43,290 nucleotides of DNA from Rhodospirillaceae bacterium (GCA_018671895.1 JABHGV010000005.1:1-43290), one strand, 5' to 3'; shown: positions 25,220 through 33,569, counted from the stretch's first letter. Made by a program: numbers and translations. Notes: generated from the sequence alone by a model not told the origin.

Positions 25220-25255
25220 TCCCCTATCGCTTCTAAACAACGAGGGACTTTAAAG

Positions 25256-25639
25256 ATGGCTATTGAATGGACGGACGAGCTTTCCGTCGGTCACGCCGAT
25301 ATAGACCATGATCACCGCGAAACCATTGACAGGATTCAGGATCTTGTTGAGGCCGTGGATGATGAATCCTTCAAGCGTCTGTTTTCCGATTTCGCCGAAC
25401 ATCTGCGGATACATTTCGAGATGGAACAAACACTGATGAAAGACAACGGCTTTTTCGCCCAGGTCCCCCATACCAAGGAACACCAGCGCGTTCTCGGCGG
25501 CATAGACAGCCTGTTGAAACAGAATGATGTCGGCGATCTGAATGCGGCGCGGCAATATATCGAATTTGATTTTCCGGAATGGTTCCTGGCGCACAGGGCA
25601 ACCATGGACAAAGTAACCGCCGACTTCCTGGCCGGTTAA
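25256..25639 (+). CDS. Bacteriohemerythrin, probably FNR-controlled
   Basis: A 127-residue hemerythrin-domain protein. The di-iron ligands are recognisable: H20 (DHDH), H53 and E57 (HFEME), H72 and H76 (HTKEH), H113 and D118 (HRATMD). It is shorter than the copy at 9397 and only distantly similar to it. The ribosome binding site GAGGGA precedes the ATG. The FNR/FixK-type box upstream suggests induction at low O2, fitting an O2-carrier or O2-scavenging role. The stop codon overlaps a scrap homologous to the end of meaB on the other strand. Confidence 0.9.
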   Translation: MAIEWTDELSVGHADIDHDHRETIDRIQDLVEAVDDESFKRLFSDFAEHLRIHFEMEQTLMKDNGFFAQVPHTKEHQRVLGGIDSLLKQNDVGDLNAARQYIEFDFPEWFLAHRATMDKVTADFLAG

Positions 25640-25674
25640 CCGAAATCCTTCAGTAACTTCTCCGCCGCCGTATG
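25636..25674 (-). pseudogene. Duplicated scrap of the meaB 3' end
   Basis: On the minus strand this stretch still encodes HTAAEKLLKDFG and a stop, the exact C-terminus of MeaB (27986-28921), with a few base changes. Nothing else of meaB is here. It joins the lysozyme-gene scrap at about 25674, so the two form a mosaic. Confidence 0.88.
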
Positions 25675-25804
25675 AGGCGCGGGCGAAATCGCGGTCTCGT
25701 AGTTGGCCCATGAAGTCACGAAACTCTCCGACGGGTTTGAATTTGCCATCCCCAAGAGAGTCCGCGAACAAGTTCGGCAAGTCGCCGTCGGAGGTAAGCT
25801 TCAT
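25675..25804 (-). pseudogene. Duplicated internal scrap of the lysozyme-like gene
   Basis: About 130 bp closely similar to 27246-27376, encoding the TSDGDLPNLF...GEFRDFMGQLRDRD stretch (residues about 143-183 of the intact protein). It has no start, no catalytic domain and no ribosome binding site. Similarity stops at the end of the neighbouring secreted-protein gene. Confidence 0.88.
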
Positions 25805-26454
25805 TCATGACAATCGGAGCATCTATGTGTCGCATCGGCAGTTTTTATATTGTAATTTTTGCCGCAAGCATGAGGGTGGATTTGATCGCCATCCTGGCGG
25901 TCATCTCCCTCTACACTATAAGTCTCACCGTTCCATACAGCGCACATATCACCGAACCAAAGAGTTTGATACCCATTGCGGCTCGGGGGGCCGACAATAA
26001 CACCTTCCATAATTGATCCCCAGCCGATCTCTGACCAGGAATTATTTACACGTTCAAGAATGAAGCCATTGCAACCAATGGAACCACAATAAGCTCCATG
26101 AGACACACGGACAACAACCTCATCCAGGCCGTCGGAATTAACATCAATCCACAAATATTCCAATTCTGACGCCTTAATTCCGAAAGGATCTTCTTCATCA
26201 ATCAAGCCTTGAAAGTATTCCCCATGCCCACGCATGGCACCCGGTGCGAACTCATAAAATGTAGCCTCTTTATACCCTTGCCTCATCTCAATCACAGATG
26301 GCCAAGTTTTTGGTAGCAGACCCTGCCCAGCACCTGAACGTAACTTTGACGAAAAGGAAGGGCCTGCACTTTTTGACAGGTTCTCCCCCTTGACCGCCGT
26401 TGCCATAATCAGAGTAACGGTGGCCAGGGAAATTAAAGTTAGTTGACGAATCAT
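25801..26454 (-). CDS. Exported cysteine-rich protein of unknown function, 217 aa
   Basis: A signal peptide (MIRQLTLISLATVTLIMATA) is followed by a soluble domain. It includes LWIDVNSDGLDEVVVRVSHG, an FG-GAP-like D-x-N-x-D-G calcium-type loop, and AYCGSIGCNGFILERV, a cysteine pair seen in uncharacterised exported proteins. Two further cysteines lie in GDMCAVW and HACGKN, suggesting disulphides in the periplasm. The last residues, CSDCHE, contain a CXXCH motif at 212-216. Because the gene ends exactly where the mosaic scrap begins, the C-terminus may be of recombinant origin. It lies 127 bp downstream of the lysozyme-like gene on the same strand. An immunity or inhibitor role is possible but unproven. 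No strong ribosome binding site. Confidence 0.72.
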   Translation of the reverse strand: MIRQLTLISLATVTLIMATAVKGENLSKSAGPSFSSKLRSGAGQGLLPKTWPSVIEMRQGYKEATFYEFAPGAMRGHGEYFQGLIDEEDPFGIKASELEYLWIDVNSDGLDEVVVRVSHGAYCGSIGCNGFILERVNNSWSEIGWGSIMEGVIVGPPSRNGYQTLWFGDMCAVWNGETYSVEGDDRQDGDQIHPHACGKNYNIKTADATHRCSDCHE

Positions 26455-26581
26455 GTCTTAGCACTACCGCCTTTGTTAGTGTTTTGATCTATCAGTCCGC
26501 ATCCTATACAGGGTACGTCAAACTGATTAGCAGCCAAGAAAATACGATCTAAAATCTATTGCTCGATATTTTTCTCAATTT

Positions 26582-27796
26582 TCAGTAGTTCTTACTTTGG
26601 AACAACCTGAGACGCGTTTCAATGTTTTCGAATATTGTTCGTTCAAAATTATTCTTGGCAGCACTAAAATCTGACGACCAGCCGTTCTTCGTTTGGAAAT
26701 CAAGATATTTTTTTACGTTGCCGTGCCCTTGCCGGTGTGCGGCAGCGAGGAGTCCGCTTTTCGTAATCTTGATGCCTTCTTTCTTGACGCCAGGGAAAGT
26801 CTTGCCGAGAAAGTTCGTTGAGCCATTATTGTGAAGATAGCCCTCTACTTTTCCCATGTATGTGGCAAAGGCCTTTTCCTGGGCTTGCGGATTGTTCAGA
26901 AAATCACGGGCATTTTTGACGCCGTGTTTACCAGTCCATTCGCCCGTTTCTTTATCAACAAGCCCAGCGTCCTTCAAAGCACCTTCGCGCATTTGGTAGC
27001 GGCCTAAAGCACCAATTCCATTGCCTTCTGGATTAAAGGACTTGTACCCATCTACTTTGGACTCATGCTCACTAAGCCCATCACGAAAACTCTTGTTGAT
27101 AGGAGATATGAATCCGTCGGATGAACCTGTTGCCGCTGATGTTTTCTCCACATTCGCCAGAGGTGTTGGTTTCGCCCCCGTCATCTGCACCAGACGGGCG
27201 CGGGATTGTTCCGGCAGTTTGGCCATCACCGCTTTCTCGAAGCGATTGGCACGGGCGGGATCGCGCTCACGCAACTGGCCCATGAAGTCGCGGAACTCTC
27301 CGACGGGTTTGGTTTTGCCATCGCCCAAGGTGCCTGCGAACAGGTTCGGTAGGTCGCCGTCGGACGTGGATTTCATCATGCTGTCGACGGTGCGACGGTT
27401 AGACGCCGAGGCTTCGTCGGGAATGGGTGCAAACGGCGTCGTGCGATACTTTTGAGCATCCGTGTCGGCTTTGGGCCTGTTCAGCGGAGGACGCCCGGGC
27501 TTGGGCTTGAACAACTTGTTGCCGATGCCGGATTCCGAGAGCGACTTGTTCAGGCCCTTTTCCGTCTCACCGCTAGGTTTCATCATGCCATCGGCCTTCA
27601 GGCCAGCAGACTTCTGAAACGATTTCAGGCCATCGAACAGATCATTGTCGGGATAGGGCGTGCGGCCAAAATTAGGCGTCTTGTAAAAGCCGAGACCTCC
27701 CAATGCCTTTTTAACGTTCAGCACGTCATCGCCAAAAGCGCTGGCCGCCGAACTGAGGCTCTGGCCGATGTTGAGGAAGTTCGAGAATATAGACAT
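26582..27796 (-). CDS. Peptidoglycan-binding / lysozyme-like protein without signal peptide, 404 aa
   Basis: The N-terminal region (about 22-85) looks like a peptidoglycan-binding domain: DVLNVKKALGGLGFYKTP, then DNDLFDGLKSFQKSAGLKADG. A linker rich in proline and charge (90-140) is followed by the segment duplicated at 25675-25804. The C-terminal domain (about 235-375) resembles a lysozyme or lytic transglycosylase. E245 in LSEHESKVDGY is the likely acid catalyst, followed by GIGALGRYQM and AHRQGHGNVKKYL. No signal peptide or membrane segment is seen, so export would need a dedicated system or lysis. The ribosome binding site AAAGGAGA is strong. Two terminators stand directly upstream. The exported protein gene follows. 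Phage, housekeeping or effector origin cannot be separated. Confidence 0.75.
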   Translation of the reverse strand: MSIFSNFLNIGQSLSSAASAFGDDVLNVKKALGGLGFYKTPNFGRTPYPDNDLFDGLKSFQKSAGLKADGMMKPSGETEKGLNKSLSESGIGNKLFKPKPGRPPLNRPKADTDAQKYRTTPFAPIPDEASASNRRTVDSMMKSTSDGDLPNLFAGTLGDGKTKPVGEFRDFMGQLRERDPARANRFEKAVMAKLPEQSRARLVQMTGAKPTPLANVEKTSAATGSSDGFISPINKSFRDGLSEHESKVDGYKSFNPEGNGIGALGRYQMREGALKDAGLVDKETGEWTGKHGVKNARDFLNNPQAQEKAFATYMGKVEGYLHNNGSTNFLGKTFPGVKKEGIKITKSGLLAAAHRQGHGNVKKYLDFQTKNGWSSDFSAAKNNFERTIFENIETRLRLFQSKNY

Positions 27797-27830
27797 GAAT
27801 GTCTCCTTTTAAGATTTGGGGTAAGCGCAC

Positions 27831-27863
27831 AAAAAAACCGCCCGGAACGGATTCCGAACGGCG
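27831..27863 (-). terminator. Intrinsic terminator just upstream of the lysozyme-like gene
   Basis: On the minus strand a stem of about ten pairs (CGTTCGGAA with TTCCGGGCG, two G-T pairs, loop TCCG) is followed by seven U (A run 27831-27837). It is 34 bp before the start codon at 27796. Confidence 0.8.
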
Positions 27864-27881
27864 TCGATGGTGATTGCGCAT

Positions 27882-27920
27882 AAAAAAGCACACGGGCCCA
27901 GAAAGTGGGCGCACGTGTGC
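27882..27920 (-). terminator. Intrinsic terminator after meaB
   Basis: A long hairpin (GCACACG...GGGCCCA with TGGGC...CGTGTGC, 27888-27920) is followed on the minus strand by six U (27882-27887). It lies 66 bp after the meaB stop and is the first of two in tandem. Confidence 0.82.
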
Positions 27921-27985
27921 CGGATCGATAGAGGAATTTATACCCTTAAAAGGCGTGGAAAGTCAAGCTTAAACGCGGGCATGCC

Positions 27986-28921
27986 CTAACCAAAATCCTT
28001 TAGTAACTTTTCTGCCGCCGTGTGCGGGTCGAGCGTGCGGTCCATGGCATCGTCGAGCAATCCATCCAGCGTGTTGTCGCTGCGGCCCAACAAGCGGGCA
28101 CGGACAATATCTTCAGCCGCCTTCAGAACCCGCATTTCAACAATCCGCCTGCGGCGTTCAGCAATCTCGCCAGACAAATTCAGGTATTCCAGATGACCGT
28201 CGATACGGGCCAATAAACCCTCGATTCCGGTTTCGACTTCGGAACTGGTTTCAATCACCGGTGCCTGCCAGCCGCCCTGCTTCTTGCGTCCCAGTGACAT
28301 CATGCCGTTCAGGTCGGCAACAGTTTTTGCCGCGTCCTTGCGGTCGCATTTTGAAACAGCATGAATGTCGGCGATTTCCAGCACCCCGGCCTTGATCGCC
28401 TGGACATCGTCGCCCAGTCCGGGTGCCGAGACGACAATCACCGTGTGGGCAGCGTTGACCACATCGACCTCGTCCTGGCCGACACCGACGGTTTCGATCA
28501 GCACCACATCGAAACCAGCGACGTCGAGCACGTCGACCGTATCCATAGCCGGTCGCGCCAGCCCACCCATCGCCCCGCCGGTCGCCATGGAGCGGATAAA
28601 GACGCCATCGTCGCCGGTCAGGTCGTTCATGCGAACACGGTCACCCAGTATGGAGCCGCCGGAATACGGGGACGACGGATCAATGGCGACAATACCGACG
28701 GTGCGTCCGGACTTGCGGATTTCCTTTGCCAGACAGCGCACCAGACTGGACTTGCCGGAACCGGGAACCCCGGTCAGCCCGACCACGTGCGCCTTGCCGG
28801 CACGCCGAAACACCTCGGCCAGCAATTCACGGTCCTCGGGCTTCGAGGACTCGGCGCGCGACATCATGCGCGCAATAGCGCGCGGGTTGCCGTCGACAAC
28901 GCCTTGCAAGTCGTCACTCAC
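27986..28921 (-). CDS. meaB: Methylmalonyl-CoA mutase-associated GTPase MeaB
   Basis: A 311-residue G3E-family GTPase that gates loading and protects adenosylcobalamin in methylmalonyl-CoA mutase. The P-loop GVPGSGKSS is at residues 51-59. Further motifs are IDPSSPYSGGSILGDR, FIRSMATGGAMGGL (the MeaB switch region), ETVGVGQDEVDV and VSKCD for guanine recognition. Length matches the family. Neither mutase subunit is in the window. The start overlaps the stop of the gamma-carbonic anhydrase gene by four bases. A copy of its final 12 codons occurs at 25636-25674. Two terminators follow. Confidence 0.93.
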   Translation of the reverse strand: MSDDLQGVVDGNPRAIARMMSRAESSKPEDRELLAEVFRRAGKAHVVGLTGVPGSGKSSLVRCLAKEIRKSGRTVGIVAIDPSSPYSGGSILGDRVRMNDLTGDDGVFIRSMATGGAMGGLARPAMDTVDVLDVAGFDVVLIETVGVGQDEVDVVNAAHTVIVVSAPGLGDDVQAIKAGVLEIADIHAVSKCDRKDAAKTVADLNGMMSLGRKKQGGWQAPVIETSSEVETGIEGLLARIDGHLEYLNLSGEIAERRRRIVEMRVLKAAEDIVRARLLGRSDNTLDGLLDDAMDRTLDPHTAAEKLLKDFG

Positions 28922-29454
28922 GCTTTTGTATCTCCGATCTCGCTGATGTATTGGCGGGCCAGTTCGACATAGTGCGGAGCAGTATATTGCATGATTTTCA
29001 GATCGTTTTCATTGAGTTCACGCACCATGCGCGCCGGTGACCCGGCCCATAACTGCCCGCCGCCGATGCGCTTGCCCGGCGTCACTAGCGCACCGGCCGC
29101 AACCATTGCCCCGGCCTCAATGTGCGCACCGTCCATGACGGTGGCCTGCATGCCGATAAAACAGCCATCTTCAAGGGTGCAGGCATGGATCAAAGCCATA
29201 TGGCCGATGGTGATATCGTCGCCGATGTAAGTGCCTTGAGACTGGCTGGCAACATGAATAATGGTGCCATCCTGAATGTTGGTACGTGCGCCGATACGGA
29301 TTTCATTGACGTCGCCGCGAATGACGCAATTGAACCAGATCCCGGTGTCAGGGCCGATTTCAACGTCACCGATAATCGTCGCGTTGGGCGCGATAAAGGC
29401 ATCGTCAGAAATGCTGGGCCTTGTGCCTTTATAGGGAAGAATATGTTTTGTCAT
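28918..29454 (-). CDS. Gamma-type carbonic anhydrase family protein
   Basis: A 178-residue left-handed beta-helix protein built of hexapeptide repeats (for example AFIAPNATIIGDVEIGPDTG). The metal-binding histidines of gamma-carbonic anhydrases are all present: H67 (TIIHVAS), H85 (IGHMAL) and H90 (LIHACT). So are R47, D49, Q61 and D62 around the active site. The product is either an active carbonic anhydrase or a scaffolding YrdA-like homologue. I chose the start at 29452-29454 (MTKHILPYKGTRP); the longer frame overlaps the hydrolase gene and is not conserved. It is in an operon with the hydrolase and meaB genes. Confidence 0.9.
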   Translation of the reverse strand: MTKHILPYKGTRPSISDDAFIAPNATIIGDVEIGPDTGIWFNCVIRGDVNEIRIGARTNIQDGTIIHVASQSQGTYIGDDITIGHMALIHACTLEDGCFIGMQATVMDGAHIEAGAMVAAGALVTPGKRIGGGQLWAGSPARMVRELNENDLKIMQYTAPHYVELARQYISEIGDTKA

Positions 29455-29455
29455 T

Positions 29456-30157
29456 TTACACCTGTAACCAGTACCGCAGCGCCGCACTGACGGCCCGTGG
29501 CCTTTCCAATGGTGCCAGATGACCGCTGTCTTCAACGACAACCAAGGCAGCTTCGGAAATAGCCTCGGCCATGATCGCATGAACCTCGAGCGGTGTCAGC
29601 GCGTCTTGCCTGCCGCATAATATCAAAGTCGGGCAGTGGACATGGGCCAGTTCATCAAGACCATCGACACGTCCCATGATCGCCGTCTGTTGACGAATAA
29701 AGGCATCCTTGCCGACGCCTTCGGCCATGCCCTGCACAACATTGGTCAAGGCGGCGTCTTTAAGACGGTCTTCGTGGATCAACATCGGCAGCAGGCGCGA
29801 TGTGACACCCCGAAACTGCCCTTGCTTGACCTGTTCGATAAATCCTTTACGGCGTTCCGATTGCTCATTGGTATCGGCATAGGGCGAGGTGTCGACAAGT
29901 GCCAGTCGCGTCACCCGCTCAGGTGCCTGACGGAGAATTTCCTGAGCCACATATCCGCCCATGGACAGCCCGGCAAGGGCGAACGTCGGCGGTGCACCTT
30001 CAAGCGCGCGGGCCGCCATGTCGGTCATGGAGTCATCCTGGGTCAGGTCTGCGACCGTCATGTCCGCAATATCAGACAAACTGTCGATCTGGTGTCCCCA
30101 CAATTGGTGATCACACAACAAACCGGGAAGAAACAATAAGGGCGTTTTCTCAGACAT
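29456..30157 (-). CDS. Alpha/beta-hydrolase, 233 aa
   Basis: A soluble esterase- or lactonase-like enzyme. The nucleophile elbow is GLSMGG with S65. The catalytic aspartate is in CGRQDALTPLE and the histidine in DSGHLAPLERP, so the triad is complete. The oxyanion-hole segment near the N-terminus is LPGLLCDHQLW. Substrate unknown. The family includes enol-lactonases and pimeloyl-type esterases. Its stop precedes the carbonic anhydrase start by one base, so the two are translationally coupled with meaB. Confidence 0.88.
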   Translation of the reverse strand: MSEKTPLLFLPGLLCDHQLWGHQIDSLSDIADMTVADLTQDDSMTDMAARALEGAPPTFALAGLSMGGYVAQEILRQAPERVTRLALVDTSPYADTNEQSERRKGFIEQVKQGQFRGVTSRLLPMLIHEDRLKDAALTNVVQGMAEGVGKDAFIRQQTAIMGRVDGLDELAHVHCPTLILCGRQDALTPLEVHAIMAEAISEAALVVVEDSGHLAPLERPRAVSAALRYWLQV

Positions 30158-30185
30158 GAATCGTTCTCTTAAATATTGACTGTAT

Positions 30186-30725
30186 CTATTTGATTAATTT
30201 TGACAGTTCCTTGAACTCATCCGTTCCTGCACGGCCCAGCCATTCGAACAGAACCATTTCGGTAGTGACAATTTCGGCCCCGGCGGCGGCCAGACGTTTC
30301 ATGGCCGCAGCATGATTTTCCGGTGTCCGCGACGTCGTCGCATCCTTGACGACAAACACGGCGGTCCCCCCGTTGATCAAATCCATCGCGGTTTGCAGAA
30401 CACAGACATGCGCTTCGATTCCTGCAATCACCGCCTGCGGGCGCTTCAGTTCATCAAACCGGGTCGCGTATGCATCTTCGCCAAGGCAGGAAAATGCTAG
30501 TTTTTCCATAGTTTCAGCGCTATTCGAACCGGCCAGTTCGCGAACCGTTGCCCCTAGTCCCTTGGGATACTGTTCGGAAATCAGCATCGGTACCGACAGG
30601 CGTTCCGCTGCCTGCATCAGGATCGCGGCGTTATCGATGACCGGGGCAATGTCATGCATGGCCAGCGTCAACACCTGCTGTATATCAACGACCAACAGTG
30701 CCGACTTCTCACTTTTCACAAGCAT
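30186..30725 (-). CDS. Isochorismatase-family cysteine hydrolase
   Basis: A roughly 180-residue hydrolase of the isochorismatase fold (YcaC-like). The catalytic triad parts are visible: aspartate in LLVVDIQQV, lysine in SEQYPKGLG and cysteine in EAHVCVLQTA. Relatives hydrolyse amides or nicotinamide-like compounds; the substrate here is unknown. The start is ambiguous. The ATG at 30723-30725 is given, but a TTG six bases upstream has the better-placed GGGAAG ribosome binding site. The gene is divergent from rhlE and 28 bp upstream of the hydrolase gene. Confidence 0.88.
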   Translation of the reverse strand: MLVKSEKSALLVVDIQQVLTLAMHDIAPVIDNAAILMQAAERLSVPMLISEQYPKGLGATVRELAGSNSAETMEKLAFSCLGEDAYATRFDELKRPQAVIAGIEAHVCVLQTAMDLINGGTAVFVVKDATTSRTPENHAAAMKRLAAAGAEIVTTEMVLFEWLGRAGTDEFKELSKLIK

Positions 30726-30844
30726 CCGCAATGCTTCCCATATCTTTAAAATGACCCTGTAATCGGTAGCCCATATAGCTGGTAATTACCATGGCTTGCG
30801 TTACAGCTTTACGTGTACGCACTCCTTGAATAAACACTCCTGCA

Positions 30845-30872
30845 TTGACTTGAGACCCGGAATGCCTACTAT
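30845..30872 (+). promoter_or_regulatory. Sigma-70 promoter of rhlE
   Basis: TTGACT (30845-30850), a 16-bp spacer and TACTAT (30867-30872) predict a start near 30879 and a leader of about 65 bases. Confidence 0.65.
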
Positions 30873-30943
30873 CCGGCAACTTTTGAATATGACCGTATTA
30901 AAGAAGGGCGGCGGTACGATATCGCCGAAATGACTCACACCAA

Positions 30944-32452
30944 ATGAATTTCAGAGATCTTGGACTTGGCGACGACGTGCTAAATGCAGTCGAGGACGCC
31001 GGATACATCACCCCCACTCCCATTCAGGCGCAAGCCATCCCAACCGTTTTAATGGGACGCGACATTCTTGGTTGCGCCCAGACCGGCACCGGTAAAACGG
31101 CGGGTTTCACCCTGCCGATGATCGATATTCTGGCCTCTGGCCGGGCCAAGGCGCGGATGCCGCGCTCGCTCATCCTGGAGCCGACCCGCGAGTTGGCGGC
31201 CCAGGTGGCAGACAACTTCGACACCTATGGCAAATATCACAAGCTGACTAAGGTGCTGTTGATTGGCGGCACCTCAATGAACGAACAGATGAAAATCATC
31301 GAACGCGGCCCCGATGTTCTGATCGCCACACCGGGACGTCTGCTCGATCTGTTTGAACGCGGTCGCCTGTTGCTCAACGACGTCAAGACCCTGGTCATCG
31401 ACGAAGCTGACCGGATGCTCGACATGGGCTTCATTCCCGACGTCGAGAAAATCGTTTCGCTGGTTTCACCGATGCGTCAGACCCTGTTCTTCTCGGCCAC
31501 AATGGCGCCGGAAATTCGTCGTCTGGCCGACAAGTTCCTGATGAACCCGAAAGAAATCACCGTTGCCGCCGTCGCCCCAAGCGACGAAACCATTACCCAG
31601 GGACTGATCATGGTACCCCACGGTGACGGTCGCCGCCCCGGTGGCGGACAGAAAGAAAAGCGCGCAGCCCTGCGCAAGCTGATTGCGCGCGAAGACGTTA
31701 AGGATGCTATTATTTTCTGCAACCGCAAACGCGATATCGGCACGCTGTATCGGTCGATGAAGAAGCACGGCTATTCGGTCGGCCAACTGCATGGCGACAT
31801 GGATCAGTCTTCGCGTACGGAAATGTTGAAGAACTTCAAGGACAAGAAGTTCACTTACATGATTTGCAGCGACGTGGCCGCCCGTGGTCTTGATATTCCG
31901 GCCCTCAGCCACGTCTTTAACTTCGACGTGCCGACCCACGCCGAAGATTATATCCACCGTATTGGTCGCACCGGTCGTGCCGGTATCGAAGGCCATGCCT
32001 ATACCATCGCCGTCGCCGAAGACGGCAAGTATCTGGACGCCATCACCAAGCTGATCAAGAAAGACATTCCATCGGTCAATCTGGATAGCGATAAGTCCGC
32101 GTCCCCCGCGCCAAAGGCGAAGGAAGAGGCAAAGGCTGAGGCGACCCCGGAAGCCGACAAAAGTGCATCTTCAGACGATACCGAGGAGCCCCGCGAGCGC
32201 GCACCGCGCAGGCGTCGTCGTGGGGGTCGCGGTCGCAACAAGAATTTCGACCAGAATTCGGCGCAACCGGAAAACACCGGCAACGATGCTCCGAAAGAAG
32301 CCGCCAAAGAAGCATCCAAAAATGAAGTGTCTAAAAACGACGCTCCGAAGCAGGAACCCCCTAAACAGGACTCCAACAACGCCCAGCATAAGAAGAGCTT
32401 TGGCATGGGCGATCATGTTCCGGCATTCATGAAGCCTCCCGGAGAGGCTTAA
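30944..32452 (+). CDS. rhlE: DEAD-box RNA helicase, RhlE type
   Basis: A 502-residue ATP-dependent RNA helicase. All DEAD-box motifs are in order: PTPIQ, AQTGTGKT, PTRELAAQ, TPGRLLD, DEAD (IDEADRMLDMGF), SAT, IIFCN, ARGLDIP and HRIGRTGRAG. The short N-terminus and the RMLDMGF form fit RhlE. After residue 375 comes a low-complexity tail rich in lysine, alanine and glutamate, with a basic RAPRRRRRGGRGRN patch that should bind RNA. It acts in ribosome assembly or RNA turnover, often in the cold. It converges with thiSG with no clear terminator between. Confidence 0.95.
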   Translation: MNFRDLGLGDDVLNAVEDAGYITPTPIQAQAIPTVLMGRDILGCAQTGTGKTAGFTLPMIDILASGRAKARMPRSLILEPTRELAAQVADNFDTYGKYHKLTKVLLIGGTSMNEQMKIIERGPDVLIATPGRLLDLFERGRLLLNDVKTLVIDEADRMLDMGFIPDVEKIVSLVSPMRQTLFFSATMAPEIRRLADKFLMNPKEITVAAVAPSDETITQGLIMVPHGDGRRPGGGQKEKRAALRKLIAREDVKDAIIFCNRKRDIGTLYRSMKKHGYSVGQLHGDMDQSSRTEMLKNFKDKKFTYMICSDVAARGLDIPALSHVFNFDVPTHAEDYIHRIGRTGRAGIEGHAYTIAVAEDGKYLDAITKLIKKDIPSVNLDSDKSASPAPKAKEEAKAEATPEADKSASSDDTEEPRERAPRRRRRGGRGRNKNFDQNSAQPENTGNDAPKEAAKEASKNEVSKNDAPKQEPPKQDSNNAQHKKSFGMGDHVPAFMKPPGEA

Positions 32453-32484
32453 AGAATCACCGTTTGCGTTTCGACAAATTTTTT

Positions 32485-33486
32485 CTAGATCAAGCCGCTT
32501 AAGGGCGAGCTTGGGTCGGCGTACATTTTTTTCGGCATCCGCCCGGCGAGGTACGCCTCGCGTCCGGCAATCACCGCGTGTTTCATGGCACTGGCCATCT
32601 TCACCGGGTCTTTTGCACCGGCGATGGCAGTATTCATCAGCACCCCGTCACAGCCCAGTTCCATCGCCACCGTCGCATCGGACGCCGTGCCGACACCGGC
32701 ATCGACGATCACTGGCACACTTGATTGCTCGACAATCATGCGAATATTGACCGGGTTTTGAATTCCCAGCCCCGAGCCGATCGGTGCACCCAGCGGCATG
32801 ATGGCGACACAGCCCAGATCTTCGAGCCGCTTGCACATGATCGGGTCGTCAGAACAATAGACCATCACCTTGAAGTCATCAGCGATCAGCGCTTCTGCCG
32901 CCTCAAGTGTTTCGATCATGCGCGGATAGAGACTCTTTTCGTCGCCCAGAACCTCCAGCTTGACCAGGTCCCAGCCACCGGCCTCGCGCGCCAGACGCAG
33001 GGTGCGCAGCGCGTCGTCTTTGGTAAAACAGCCGGCTGTGTTGGGCAGGTAAATGTATTTCTTCGGATCAATGGAATCCATCAGCATCGGGGCGCTGGGG
33101 TCAGTCAGGTTGACCCTTCTCACCGCGACGGTGACCATATCGGCACCCGCCGCCTCGACAGCCAGACGATTCTGTTCGTAATCAACGTATTTTCCGGTGC
33201 CGACGATCAGTCTGGATTTCAACGTGCGTCCGGCGACGACCAGAACATCGTCATCGGTCTCGTCAGCAGCGCCGCCGCCGATAAAATGGACGATTTCCAG
33301 ACGGTCACCGTCCGTCAATTGAACATCGCCATAGGCAGACTTCGGCACGATCTCCAAATTGCGCTCGACGGCAACTTTGGTCGTATCAAGGCCGATATCT
33401 GTCAGCATTTGTTTGACGTTGATTGCGTCGGCGACGGTTTTATTTTCGCCGTTGATGGTCACCTGCATGGCGCGTGTCATTCCCAT
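32485..33486 (-). CDS. thiG: ThiS-ThiG fusion: sulphur carrier plus thiazole synthase
   Basis: A 333-residue fusion of two thiamine-synthesis proteins. Residues about 7-72 are ThiS ([12 protein letters not shown] to [10 protein letters not shown]). Residues about 80-333 are ThiG, with [23 protein letters not shown] (lysine for imine formation), [15 protein letters not shown] and [10 protein letters not shown]. In separate ThiS the C-terminal GG carries the sulphur; here GGG is internal, so the fusion must be processed or work differently. Such fusions are known in some bacteria. Starts at 33486, 33480 or 33468 are possible; the last gives the normal ThiS N-terminus. No TPP riboswitch was seen upstream. 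Confidence 0.93.
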   Translation of the reverse strand: MGMTRAMQVTINGENKTVADAINVKQMLTDIGLDTTKVAVERNLEIVPKSAYGDVQLTDGDRLEIVHFIGGGAADETDDDVLVVAGRTLKSRLIVGTGKYVDYEQNRLAVEAAGADMVTVAVRRVNLTDPSAPMLMDSIDPKKYIYLPNTAGCFTKDDALRTLRLAREAGGWDLVKLEVLGDEKSLYPRMIETLEAAEALIADDFKVMVYCSDDPIMCKRLEDLGCVAIMPLGAPIGSGLGIQNPVNIRMIVEQSSVPVIVDAGVGTASDATVAMELGCDGVLMNTAIAGAKDPVKMASAMKHAVIAGREAYLAGRMPKKMYADPSSPLSGLI

Positions 33487-33569
33487 GTTTGAAAGTCTTG
33501 GTTATACATTTCTTACAGCATGGTATAAACCCTCAATCAGGCAATGAAACAAGCCAAAGATTTAGAATC

